From NCBI RefSeq assembly GCF_000002875.2, contig NC_009419.2, forward strand, positions 1,284,954 to 1,348,953: DNA of 64,000 nt. The letters run 5' to 3'. The DNA comes from Leishmania infantum JPCM5. Lineage: Eukaryota; Euglenozoa; Kinetoplastea; Trypanosomatida; Trypanosomatidae. The position numbers and the translations under genes are program-made. This document shows, piece by piece, positions 27,311-37,602 of this stretch; the stretch's first letter is position 1; every line of letters begins with the position of its first letter. The notes beneath the pieces were generated by a model. That model did no database searches. It was not told where the DNA came from and saw only the letters and a list, made by a program, of their open reading frames with translations.

Positions 27311-29320
27311 CGGTACTGGTGAAATGGAAGGAGGCGTAGGTAAAGTGGTTATGATCACAGTGCGTGACAGGCTTGTTGGGATGTGATGTTGTTTTTCTTT
27401 TCAGCTCGTATATATGTGTGTAATAGTATGATACGTATCTAAGAGCCAGCCACAGCACATACGCAGACAAACATATACATTTCACGAGCAGTTGGCGCCA
27501 CCCAGGAAGGAAAAGGCAGAGAGACAGGTGTTGGGGGAGAAGCAGAGAAGAGCGGTGACGTGAACGATACAAGGGGGGGGCAAGGAAGAAAAGGCGCATC
27601 TGCAGAGGGGTGCGTGCAGCATCGCGCTGTCGCTAAAGTGACTGCGAGGAGCGTAATTGCTGAATACCCACTCGTCAGCGCCCGAGCTCCTTTCCATGAG
27701 CATCTTGGGATCGAATAGAGAGAAGACGCCGCTGCGAAAAAGATCGCCGCTCTGCACAGCAGCACTGTTCGGCATGCCCTCGCCGTGGCACACCGAGCCC
27801 CCGGCGAGGGCATGGGTGTGGTGCATATAAACTCACACAAACACGCACACATACGCACCACTGCATGGTCGCACAGCAGGGCCAAGCTTTTTGTGATCTT
27901 TGCTTCTCAGTTGGACTCGCATCGCTGAGGTGGTAGCAACTCGTGTGTGATCGCGGAGGAAGAGGAGCAAGAGAGATGAGCAAGCGAGCAATGGAAGCAA
28001 AGAGGAAAAATTACAAGAGAGAGCAAGAAGAAAAGACGCGAAATCCTGAACGATGGCAGACATGGCATAAACACAGATGCACACACGCAAGCGAGCCAGC
28101 ACCCTCGCCTCTCCCCGCCACCACCATCACGAACAATCCGTTCGTGTGCAGGTGCGGATCTATGCCCGCGCACAACGAAGTGCGTCGAAGCGCTTAACGA
28201 TACGCGCACGCCAGTCAAAAGCCTAGAAAATGAAACCCCGAGAGACGTTCCTGTTTGGGCATGTCTCCTGTGGGAGCGTACATTCCCGTGCGAAAGAGAA
28301 AGATTCCACGCACGTTCCGCAACTAGAGGAAGTGTGGCAGCGCACACACACACACACACGCACGCGAAAAGAAGAAACACCGCACAAGCACGAGGTGATC
28401 TATCTTGACCACATCACCGGACGCCGTCGGCAACGTCCATTCCAACAGCGCCATGAAAGGTGCAGCAACAGCAGCAGCATCGCCAGGTAACCCATCTTGC
28501 CACACACGCCAAAAAAAAAAAATCACACAGGCACACGCGCTATGGCGAAGACAAAAAAAAATACAAGATACTCGTTTAGAGGAGAGAAAAGATAACGCAG
28601 AGAAGAAATGAGATGACGATGCTGACATCATAGTGCACGCGAACGCACTTGCACGCACACACGTGCATGGCTGAGTGTATACTGAAGGCCTCATCTTCAC
28701 CTGAACCGACCTGGCACAGTCACACGCGCTACCACCAGCACCACGGACTCATAGGACGCAGGCATACACGGTGTGGCAACAACTTCCCACCTCTAACACA
28801 ACCACACACACAGGCAAGGACCTTGCCAACAACAGAAAAAAAACAACAACGATATGCGGGACGAATGTGGGGGAGTCCAGAAAGGGGGAAGTGAGAGGAG
28901 GTGCTAGTGGGTGCCACAAGAGAGAAAAGAGACCCGCTGTCGTTGCCTCTTTTTGGGGAGAGGCGGTTGTGGGAGGAAGGGAGAGAGGGGGAAGCAGCGC
29001 AGGTGTGCGCGTGAAGAGCGTCCGCAAGACACGGGTGGCATGAGCATGGAGTGGTACGGCTGGGAGGGGAGGGCGTGAGAGGGAACAAAAAGATGCACTT
29101 GTGTGGAAGGGATGAAGAGAGAGACACCATTTGGAGGAGGTGAGAGGGGTCGCAAGCGGCGCAGCGAGACTGAAGGAGCAGTCAAAAGAGCATGTCAGCA
29201 AGATGAGAGGCGAGCATTTTGTCGGGTTTCACCATTGGCCAGCGCTCTCCATCCACCATGGTCCGTCCCTGTTCGGCACGATGATATTCGCGGGCTCCGG
29301 TCTGGGATAGCGCGTCGCTC

Positions 29321-31315
29321 CTACTGTGCTTCAGCTGCCATGCGATCGTACTCGGCTCGCGCAAAGCGGTCCCACTCGGTTTTCTCTACGCGCAGCCGCA
29401 TCTGGTGTTCACCAAACGGATCGCGGTGCTCAAACAGCAAGAACTTCGACGCGTTGAAGATCATGTTGAAGAAGTTTGCGGGGGTGGGGCAGGAGCGGAG
29501 GTCGCCAAGGGTGACGCCGTACTTGCGCACCTTCACGCGATCGAACCCGACCATGTCCAACATTTGGCACACTGTATCCTCGTACGCTATGTCCCCCTCT
29601 GGCGAGTCAGAGAACTCGAGGAAGCGCTGCTGGTTCTCCTCGAAAAACTGCATCATCTCATACCCGCTCAGCACGCCGTCTTCGTCCGTGTCGAGCACCT
29701 TGAACCAGTAGAGCACCGCCGGCTCCGAGTTCTTGTCCTCCTCGGAGAGGCAGAAATACACAAAGTCCTCAAAGTCCATCTTGCCAGGCACGCCGGACGA
29801 CAGTGGACGGCCGTAGCCCTCCACCACACGCTTGATGACTCCCGTCACGACCGAGCCTTGGCCGTAGTTGCACAGATCCTCGAAGCCGACAAGGAGGTCA
29901 CGGTCGGTGTCGAGCTCCCAGAACTTGCAGTACAGAACGTAGAAGTGCTCGTAGGAGAAGTAGTCGAGCACCAGGTTCACGTCCTTGGCGTCCAGCTCCA
30001 TCATCCTCTCCGGCAGATCGCTGCGGTCAAAGTCGCGCCAGTAGATGCGGCCACACTGCTGACGTTCTAGCATGTACATTATGCGCACCGCGACGGTGTG
30101 CCAGTAGTACTCCTGAAACTCCGGCTGCTGGAGGAACTGGAGGCCCGGGTGAGCAGCAACGAGGTACTTGCCCATCCCCTCCAAGTCGGACAGCGTAATA
30201 AATTCCTTCTTGGGGTGTGTGCAGATGAGCTCGTAAAGGCGGCGGCTGACCGACAAGGGAGCGTAGACGTCGTTGTACACGGTACGGATTTGGGCGGCTG
30301 TTAGCGTGTCGGCGATGGCCGCGTCCAGTCCGCTGCGAGTAGCGATGTCCTTGAAGAGCGCCTCCTTGTACCAAATGGGCACCTTGAACACCTTCGAGCT
30401 AATGTCGCCAAACACCCAGACCGTCTTCTTCACTGGGTCGTTCTTTTCGAGCAGGCGGCTCAGCTCCTGCGCCTCCTCCACGTCCATCTCAATCTGCAGC
30501 CCGCGAGACTCCCTCTTCGAGTAAAAGCGCGGGATGTCTTCTAGAGTTGCCTGCTTGAGGTTGGCGGGCGGCGTCACGGCGAAGCTGCCAGAAGTGTGCA
30601 CGAAGCGCGTCGTCGACTCACGAGCCGACATGCTGAGGGTGGAGCTCGCGTCCAATGGAATTGTGAGGTCACCTGACACCATGGCAGCGTTCAGTGTCGT
30701 GTCCAGGCGAGGACTGCCGAGTGAGTGGACGCCGTGCGGCGAAAGGCTGCCGGAGCCGGCGTGTGGAAGAGGGGCGCTGGGGTCTACAATCGGCTTCGGC
30801 TGTGGCGAGGCCGGTGTGACCACTGGCGAGCCAGCGCGGTGAGGGTAATCAAGCTCGTCTACGCCGCCGGGGAAGCGCGCGATGAGGCTGGGGGATGTCG
30901 ATGGTTGGATGGGGCTCGGCGTTCGATCATCAGCCGTCAAGGCGGCGGCGGATTTATTCGACTTCTGCGGGGGAGACGGCTGCGGCGACTGGGCACGGTC
31001 AACGTTCCCGTGCATCGCGGCGGAGCTCGTGGTTAGCCCCGCGGCTGGATCACTGTGCCGCGCGCCGTTGCCGAGCGTGTCCGCGCCGGCGGCCTTTCCC
31101 TTCTTGTCCCCCGCGGCTGCCGCAGCTACGGTGGTCATGGAGGCGGCATTCTTGGCGCCCATCTCCGAGTTGTGGTCTGTGACCGACACCGTCAGCACGC
31201 GATTCAGCAGATCGCGAATGCGTTCCACATTTTCGTCCTCGGAGAGCCAGTTTGTATAAAGGTTGGCACAAAGCGCTTTGGCTGCCTGTGTGCCGAAGGT
31301 GTTCTTGGCACTCAT
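29321..31315 (-). CDS. Protein phosphatase 2A regulatory subunit B''-type (EF-hand)
   Basis: The product is 664 aa. The first 250 residues are disordered and Ser/Pro/Ala-rich. The remainder matches the B''/PR72 (PPP2R3, plant TON2-like) architecture: RIMYMLERQQCGRIYWRDF, LDYFSYEHFYVLYCKFWELD and DFEDFVYFCLSEEDK are family-typical blocks. Two EF-hand loops are visible: DTDRDLLVGFED (near residue 466) and DTDEDGVLSGYE (near 540); the second has the canonical Gly at position 6 and is the better calcium site. The protein would target the PP2A catalytic/scaffold dimer to substrates, in other eukaryotes often at cytoskeletal or centrosomal structures. ATG confirmed at 31315. Confidence 0.9.
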   Translation of the reverse strand: MSAKNTFGTQAAKALCANLYTNWLSEDENVERIRDLLNRVLTVSVTDHNSEMGAKNAASMTTVAAAAAGDKKGKAAGADTLGNGARHSDPAAGLTTSSAAMHGNVDRAQSPQPSPPQKSNKSAAALTADDRTPSPIQPSTSPSLIARFPGGVDELDYPHRAGSPVVTPASPQPKPIVDPSAPLPHAGSGSLSPHGVHSLGSPRLDTTLNAAMVSGDLTIPLDASSTLSMSARESTTRFVHTSGSFAVTPPANLKQATLEDIPRFYSKRESRGLQIEMDVEEAQELSRLLEKNDPVKKTVWVFGDISSKVFKVPIWYKEALFKDIATRSGLDAAIADTLTAAQIRTVYNDVYAPLSVSRRLYELICTHPKKEFITLSDLEGMGKYLVAAHPGLQFLQQPEFQEYYWHTVAVRIMYMLERQQCGRIYWRDFDRSDLPERMMELDAKDVNLVLDYFSYEHFYVLYCKFWELDTDRDLLVGFEDLCNYGQGSVVTGVIKRVVEGYGRPLSSGVPGKMDFEDFVYFCLSEEDKNSEPAVLYWFKVLDTDEDGVLSGYEMMQFFEENQQRFLEFSDSPEGDIAYEDTVCQMLDMVGFDRVKVRKYGVTLGDLRSCPTPANFFNMIFNASKFLLFEHRDPFGEHQMRLRVEKTEWDRFARAEYDRMAAEAQ

Positions 31316-31661
31316 GGCACTCGCGCGTCGCAGACGCAGCTGTGCGCTGTAGCCGATAGAATGGCGTTGTCGTTCTCACTGTCGTCTTTGTGTCGGGATA
31401 TGAACGCAGCTGTGTGCATAAGTGTGGCGACTTCAACCACCAGGTGTAGTGCGCTCAGCGAGAACGACCGAAGCACAACGCCTCTTCTACTGGTCGTGTA
31501 GAAAAGTGCGCACGGCAATGTCGAAGGAGAACAGCACCTCAAGAAGGGATCCGAGCTCGGAAATCCCCAAACGAGTATGCAGGTACCCCTCGCTGTGTAC
31601 GTGGATTACCACTCTTTTCGCCTCCCTCCTCCGATACGTCTGCAAGCACCTCTGACCCGGA

Positions 31662-31680
31662 GTGTGTGTGTGTGTGTGTG
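31662..31680. repeat. (GT)n microsatellite
   Basis: Perfect GT tract in the 5' flank of the PP2A-subunit gene. Confidence 0.8.
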
Positions 31681-32497
31681 CGAGCGCTTAAATGTGTAGT
31701 TGCGCCCCGTCCTTCTCCAGCCTCTGTCGCCGACGAATAGGGAGACTTGCTTCCCTCCTGTCTATGCTTCTCCGGCTGCTCTGATGGGAGTGCAAAGGCA
31801 AGAGATGGTGAAGGGAGACTGCGTGTGCCGAAAGGAAGGTAAAGTACGGCACACAGACAGATAGACACGAACAAGCACAAAAAAATCGCACCGACGGCGT
31901 AGAGAGAGAATTTCCTCGCACACACGCACAGGGAACTGAGAAAACAGGCGGTACACAACGACACTGTTGTATACGCAGCAGCAGTAGACGCGTGCACGTG
32001 GCAAACGTGGGAGAGAACCACTCAGACAGGAGGGAAGAGGGAGAGGGCGCGAAGAGAGAACGATGCAAAAGAAACAAGCACAAAAATCTCTAAAGCGGAA
32101 GTGAAAACACACGAAGGAAGAAAAGAGAAGGGCGCGGGGCACACGGCGTTAGCGCGTGATGGCGACAGCAAAGCCAGAACTGGCTGCTACGAGCTAAAAA
32201 GCACGCAGGCAAGAGGAACCAGAGATGCAGCTGATGAGGGGCAGGTCGGTGGTGCCCAACTATATTGAGAGGGTGACCGCGATGATGAGGGACGATCACA
32301 AGACCGGAAAACAAGAGCTTCAAATGTACTTCTGTGCCGTACCGTGCATCATCCAAACTGCGTCGGACGGTACCAACAAGGAGCGACGGAGTAACAACAA
32401 AAAAAAATTCGGCAGGAACCTGCGCAGAGGTGGATGAGAAGGGGGGTGCAAATGGGAGGAAGGGATGTGCGGGTCAGGTTTTCGAAGAACGGCGTGC

Positions 32498-32516
32498 GTG
32501 TGTGTGTGTGTGTGTG
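32498..32516. repeat. (GT)n microsatellite
   Basis: Perfect GT tract in intergenic DNA. Confidence 0.8.
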
Positions 32517-33271
32517 AGCCAAGTCCGATGAGGAAGGGAAAGAGAGAGCCGAGGCAAAGCAGAGTGCGCTTGAGTGTACGTACGAGGTGGGAGTGGAGAC
32601 GACGAGTAAAACTCGTCCCGCAGGCGTTCGAGGAATACGAATGTATTCCCGCACATCGAAATAAAGAAAGCAGTCGTGCTGGCATGCAGGTGGACAGCTG
32701 AAGCAGAAGCAAGTGGAAAACGTGCACGCGCACGCATCCACTGTCTCCTGTTGGAAGAGCGACACGAGGTCGTCTCAGAGAAACTAGATCTGATCTGCAG
32801 CGTTGCCACTCGCAAAGACGATCTCGTTAATAGCCTCTGAAGATGTCTACTCAACTTCCTTGTCGTTGCTTCGTTTTCTCGGACACGGGCAGGCTTGCGC
32901 CTGCGTGACACCAGCAGACGTGTCACGGATGTGGTAGAGGGCAGTTGAGGGGAAGTCAAGAGAAAGAACCCTTGTGCCCTCCCCCCCCATCGTATCCCCT
33001 TCACCTCTCTTTTTTTCGGTCCAGATGCGAGGGGAGACGCGAAAGGTCACACCCTCCCCCACCCCCCACCTCCCACACACATACACAAACACAAACACAA
33101 AAGCGAAAGAAAAAGAAGGGGTGAAGAGGATGGGATGGAGGAAATGGGTAGATCCGGCCATCACCTAATGTACATCAAACAAAGCCGGAGCATAGGCATC
33201 CTCACAAATGACGTCACGAAGAAGAGGGAGAGCAGCACGGCTTGGATGAGCCCCCGGCACATCCTAGCGTG

Positions 33272-33784
33272 CTACGCGGCAGCCGCTACGGCAGCAGCAG
33301 CAGCATCCTCCCGTGCCTCCGCTGCGGCGACCTGTCGCTGCTTTTGCTCCTCAGCAAGCTGGGCAGCCTTCACAGCGGCCTGGGTTGCGGCCATTTTCGC
33401 TAGTAGCTCCATTTTCTCCGTGTTGTCGCCAATGAACTCGCCGACGACTTCGCCGTAGGCGTAGCTCTGCACAAACGGCACCGTGGTCACGCAAAGCGAG
33501 CGGCACACATCTGACGTCGTCGGAAGGGCGTAGCAGACAGCAATGTTGATGTCCGTCAGCAATGCTGATCGGCTGCTGTTCAGCCTCTCCATTGCCTCAA
33601 CGACGGTGTTGGTGGTAGCTGCATCTAGAGGACTCACTACGACAAGCAGCGCGGAGCCTGCGTGTGACGTAACGTCCCGCTCAAGGTCATCAATTGTGCG
33701 GACAGGCTTCACGACTGGCGGCGGCAGTGGCGGAGCGGCCTTCTTGCGCGACCTCTTCGCAGATGTGGAGCGTGACTTGGCCAT
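33272..33784 (-). CDS. Thioredoxin-fold protein lacking a CxxC redox motif
   Basis: The product is 170 aa. A Lys/Arg/Ser/Pro-rich leader (1-30) is followed by a thioredoxin-like pattern. SALLVVVSPLD occupies the strand where the catalytic WCxxC would follow, but no cysteine pair is present there. INIAVCYALP then matches the next strand, and CRSLCVTTVPFVQSYAYGEVVGEFIG contains the cis-proline segment (VPF) and final strands. The last 40 residues are Ala/Gln/Glu-rich and probably helical. Two cysteines before the cis-Pro could be structural. It therefore looks like a non-catalytic thioredoxin-like module, a class also found in flagellar and scaffold proteins; function unknown. The ATG at 33784 is used because upstream in-frame sequence has no domain signal. 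Confidence 0.72.
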   Translation of the reverse strand: MAKSRSTSAKRSRKKAAPPLPPPVVKPVRTIDDLERDVTSHAGSALLVVVSPLDAATTNTVVEAMERLNSSRSALLTDINIAVCYALPTTSDVCRSLCVTTVPFVQSYAYGEVVGEFIGDNTEKMELLAKMAATQAAVKAAQLAEEQKQRQVAAAEAREDAAAAAVAAAA

Positions 33785-34639
33785 TGCCAGGATCCTTAAA
33801 GGAGGATTGTGTTCTTCGCGTTCGTATGCACACGAACAATGATTAAAAGTCGACGTGTAGGTATGCGCGAGTGCAGAAGAAATCAAGACGCGAAGAATGG
33901 GCATTTCTTCGATGTTGCAGGCACTTCTCTCCAAGTAAGAAGTAGGCGAGCCGCTTTTACATAAAAGCACGGGATGCACCGCTCTTCCTGTGTCGTTGAA
34001 AGAGACACGCAACCCTTTTTGCCTTTCCACATCTGGTGAGAGGAATGTCTGCTCCAAGTAACCCATCGGCGCGCGACACAGCTGCATACAAGGGCTCATT
34101 GCTTGCTCGGCCCTTTCGCTCGCTCAGGCGCCGTGCGCGCAAGAGAGGGGACGGTGTGGGGAGGGGCAGCGCTCGTACAAGGAGAGCAAACATGCCCGCG
34201 GCTCGTCTTTCTCCTGCACAGTGGGATGACCCCCCCCGCCCAATTCTCGTTCTCTTCGTTTTCGCACGGCGCGTGCGCCGTAGCTGTGAGTCGTGCACCG
34301 ACTACTTGGTGGTGGCTGCCGCCCTTGACGAACCTGTTTGTTTATTTCTTTGCGGTATCATTCCCCATGAAGTTCCACAAAAAAGACGAGGAATATATAA
34401 AGAAAAAGACGTTACTTGCCGGGGCAAGTGTTCGAAGCGAGCGGCTTCCCCCTTCCAGTCGTGCTTTTCCTCACGCACACTGACGTGCGCGCACGGGCGC
34501 AGCACACCTGCGTCACCACTCCCTGCCTCTTGCCATCGGTGCGCCGCTTTTTTCCACTTTCTTTTGCTTTTCAACGGGGCCATTCTCTGCCATGAAGCAT
34601 GCGTAAACTCCACTCTACCCCGACCTTACACAGGCCTCA

Positions 34640-35156
34640 CCTCGTCGTGCGAAGCAGCGCCAGACACGCCTCACAGCAGTGCGTCCACGAGGCCATCTGA
34701 GAGTACTGCATCGGCCTCGAACGCTACCCACCCACCCGACTCCTCCCAGATGGCTTCACAGTAACACCCCTCATGCTGGTCGCCAGCTGGTGCATCCCCG
34801 TCGGGGTGACGCGCAGGCGCCATACACCAGTAGGCAGTGTGAGGGCCGGGGACGGGATACGTTCCAGCCACGCTGATGCTCTGCCCACCACATAGATGGC
34901 ACGAATGTATCCACTGTCGCAGGAGGCTTCGACGCAAACGCCATCCAGGGCCTGAAAGCCGACATCAGCAGCGACACACCGCCCTGACCCCTCCCCTAGG
35001 CCGTAGGTGCCTGCCCTTGTCATCACCAGAGGTGGTTCGGCATCTTGGCGGGAGGGGGTGGGTGGGTGGACTGCTTGGCTTCCTCACACACGGAGTGGGT
35101 GGTGCACTGGCCCCTGAGATGCCACACGCATTGAGGTGTTTCCCCTCTATCAGGGG
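34640..35156 (-). mobile_element. SIDER2-type degenerate retroposon remnant
   Basis: On the minus strand this begins CCCCTGATAGAGGGG and continues through CACCTCAATGCGTGTGG to GAGGAAGCCAAGC (plus 35073-35085). This resembles the 5' signature shared by trypanosomatid ingi/L1Tc-clade retroposons and their short degenerate derivatives (SIDERs), as I recall it. The roughly 500-nt size, even base composition unlike the flanking UTR, sense orientation and position downstream of a coding region fit SIDER2. No coding capacity remains. In Leishmania, SIDER2 copies in 3' UTRs are known to promote mRNA decay. The 3' boundary is approximate. Confidence 0.72.
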
Positions 35157-35461
35157 CGAAACGCACAGCAAAGGGGAACAAAGGAGAGGGAGAAATCGAC
35201 AGTTGGTGGCAAGAAAACCATCCAGACAGACAAATGTGTGGTGCCAGACTTGTCAAGAACGCAGAGGGGACGGTGAAGGTCAAGAACAGATAAAAAATTG
35301 CCGATGAAGAATAATAATAGTAACCTCCGTCCTCCGTAAGGCGCGAAACCAAAAAAAAAAACAGGAGGAGAAAAAAGACCAGAGAGAGAGATGCGAGGAT
35401 GCACATCCATGCATGCTTGTGCGTGTGTGTGTGTGTGTGTATCCGAGGAATATTGAAGAGC

Positions 35462-35483
35462 TGGTCACAGAAGCCTGTGACCA
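35462..35483 (-). other. 9-bp stem-loop in probable CGL 3' UTR
   Basis: TGGTCACAG and CTGTGACCA pair perfectly around a 4-nt loop, about 880 nt downstream of the cystathionine gamma-lyase stop. It could be an mRNA-stability or protein-binding element; no family recognised. Confidence 0.5.
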
Positions 35484-36361
35484 CCAAACAGTAAAAAGAA
35501 CTACTGCTACTGCTGCTGCTGCTCCACACAGAGCAAGCATAGTGTCGAACGATATTTGTGTCTCCCTCTCGATCCTCTTTGCGCCGCAGAAGTACTAATC
35601 ACCAGCAAGAGCAGCGACCGCATCTACCAGCAACCACCCCCTTACACACACACACGGGCTTCTCACGCTCGGCTAAACGCATACCTCACCCGAAAAAGCA
35701 TCACTTTGAGGAAAAGGTGGGCATTAGCAGAAGCTACACAGACAGACATACGAAAGGCAAAAAGAGGGGGTACACAGAGGGCGGAGCCACATAGCGGAGC
35801 GTCCGATAGGCACCCGTTCTCAACACACCCGGCACCACCATTTTCATGGAAGATTTCCATAAACGAAGCAGTTTGTTTCTTCTGCGACGCTCTGGTGCAG
35901 TACTTTTCGCTTCCCGGTGAACATCGGGTCTCGCCTTCTACCCCGCTGCTAAGGCACGCATCCCACGGCACGCGTTTCTCCTTTTTTGTTACTGCTATTT
36001 GCAATTCATTTTTTTCTCTGCCCTAACTGCACATGACGCAGACCGTTGGCACCCACCACTCCCCCGCACACGCATATCACTGCTTTTTTTGTGTGTGCAT
36101 GTGCGTGTTTCATTTTTTCTCTGTTTTTTGCTGTTGTCACCGCTACCACTTCCACTGGTCCTTTTCCGCGAGCCGTGTTCTCTCCACACATGCCGAAGAT
36201 GGTGTCGTATGGCATGAATACGCTTCCTGTAGTCCAGGGCAAGCGTGCCCGGCTGCTGCATATGCACAGCCTTGCGTTGACGCGACTTTTCCTCCTTTTT
36301 TTTTCGTTCAGCGTGTGTATGCGTGCGATGGGGAAGGTGTCTAGAGAGTCGGAGTGACTTA

Positions 36362-37591
36362 CTAGACGAGGGCATCCATGGCGATCTTGAGAGCGGCGAT
36401 GAGGTCATCGACGTCCTCGATACCGCAGCTCACACGCACGAATCCGTCCGTGATGCCCACCTTCATGCGGTCCTCGCTCGTCATGTTCGCGTGGGTCATG
36501 ACAGACGGGCAGGTGATGATGCTCTCCGAGGCACCGAGATTCTCGCAGAGGGACCATGGGCGCGGCACGGTGTCCATCAGGCGCCGACCAGCGGCAGTCC
36601 CGCCCTTGACCTCAAACCAGAGCATGCCGCCGTGCAGGTTGTTGCGGTGCTGCCGGTCGGCCAGCTCCTTCTGCGGGTGGGAAGCAAGACCCGGGTACAC
36701 GACACGGTCCACAGCGGGATGCTTCTCCAGGAACTCAGCAACTTTCTGTGCGTTGTGGCTCTGCTTCGTCACGCGCAGCGACATTGTCTTCACCGTCTGC
36801 AGCTGCAGGAAAGCCACCTGAGGGCTCATGACGTTGCCAAGGATGTTCTGGGTCAGGCGCACCTTAGCGTCCAGCTCCTTGCTGTTTGTGACGAGGGCGC
36901 CGCCCACGGTCATGTCGTGGCCGTCCACGTACTTGGTTGTGCTGATCAGGGTGACATCAGCGCCGTGGTCGAGCGGGCGCATGATGTAGGCTGTGGCGAA
37001 GGTGTTGTCGCACATGTGCACAATACCCCTTTCTTTGCATATCTTCGACACCGCAGCAACGTCGATAAGTATCAACGTGGGGTTGGCGGGCGTCTCGCTG
37101 ATCACCAACTTTGTGTTGGGTTTGATGGAATCGATGACGTTCTGGGGATCGCGCATGTCAACGAAAGTAAACTCCATCCCGAGGCGGCTGAAGAACACAC
37201 GGCAGGCGCGGTTAGTGCCACCGTAGCAGCAGTTCGTCAAGATCGCGTGGTCTCCGGCGTTCATGAACGACGAGATAGCCGTGGTGGTCGCAGCCATGCC
37301 GGTGTTGTACACCGTGCAGTAGTTGCCGTTCTCCAAGGCGCACAGCTTCTGCTCCAGCACAGCCACCGTAGGGTTGGCAGAGCGAGTGTAGGAGTAGCCC
37401 TTCGCCTGGTAGCTGTCGATCGACTCCTGCACGAACGTGGTGGACTGGTAGATCGGGGTGAGGATGGCACCCGTGACCGGGTCGGGGCGGACGCCGGCGT
37501 GCACCTGCAGGGTGTCGAAGCCCTGCGCCTGCGGCAACCACGAGCCGGAGCCGGCCGTGAATTCAGAGACAAGGTGCTGCTGCGAGGACAT
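36362..37591 (-). CDS. Cystathionine gamma-lyase (PLP enzyme)
   Basis: A 409-aa member of the Cys/Met-metabolism PLP family, of normal length. It cleaves cystathionine to cysteine, 2-oxobutanoate and ammonia, the last step of reverse transsulfuration in the cytosol. GYSYTRSANPT (65-75), NTGMAATT (96-103), CDNTFATAY (194-202) and the PLP-lysine motif STTKYVDGH with K220 are all present. The C-terminal SLGVAES-like block appears as NLGASESI, and RVSCGIEDVDDLI closes the family signature. A glycine after SxxxE would distinguish related synthases and lyases, so cystathionine beta-lyase or methionine gamma-lyase activity cannot be fully excluded. The ATG at 37591 is supported by a pyrimidine tract and AG just upstream (37601-37602). 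Confidence 0.93.
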   Translation of the reverse strand: MSSQQHLVSEFTAGSGSWLPQAQGFDTLQVHAGVRPDPVTGAILTPIYQSTTFVQESIDSYQAKGYSYTRSANPTVAVLEQKLCALENGNYCTVYNTGMAATTTAISSFMNAGDHAILTNCCYGGTNRACRVFFSRLGMEFTFVDMRDPQNVIDSIKPNTKLVISETPANPTLILIDVAAVSKICKERGIVHMCDNTFATAYIMRPLDHGADVTLISTTKYVDGHDMTVGGALVTNSKELDAKVRLTQNILGNVMSPQVAFLQLQTVKTMSLRVTKQSHNAQKVAEFLEKHPAVDRVVYPGLASHPQKELADRQHRNNLHGGMLWFEVKGGTAAGRRLMDTVPRPWSLCENLGASESIITCPSVMTHANMTSEDRMKVGITDGFVRVSCGIEDVDDLIAALKIAMDALV

Positions 37592-37600
37592 GCTTGCGAG

Positions 37601-37602
37601 CT
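37601..37602 (-). promoter_or_regulatory. Predicted spliced-leader acceptor AG for CGL
   Basis: On the minus strand, a pyrimidine-rich stretch (plus about 37615-37650) is followed by CAG at this position, then 9 nt to the ATG. This is the first AG after the tract. It would give a very short 5' UTR and favours the 37591 start. Confidence 0.4.

Larger units (their letters stand above)
26112..29320. other. Intergenic region, RRM gene to PP2A subunit
   Basis: About 3.2 kb with no supported gene. It has GT tracts at 26271-26293 and 27291-27310, a CA tract near 28343, and many A-runs and purine blocks. It is likely the long 3' UTR of the PP2A-subunit mRNA plus the RRM 5' flank. Candidate frames are Cys/Leu/Ser/Phe-rich UTR shadows. 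Confidence 0.5.
31316..33271. other. Intergenic region, PP2A subunit to Trx-like gene
   Basis: About 2 kb with no supported gene. GT tracts occur at 31662-31680 and 32498-32516. Purine-rich plus-strand stretches indicate polypyrimidine tracts in the transcript. Probable 3' UTR of the Trx-like mRNA and 5' UTR of the PP2A subunit. Confidence 0.5.
33785..36361. other. Intergenic region with SIDER2 element, Trx-like gene to CGL
   Basis: About 2.6 kb. It contains the SIDER2-like element (34640-35156), a 9-bp hairpin (35462-35483), a GT tract near 35420-35440 and a CTG patch near 35505-35524. Most of the interval is probably the cystathionine gamma-lyase 3' UTR, with the part nearest 33785 being the Trx-like 5' flank. 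Confidence 0.5.
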
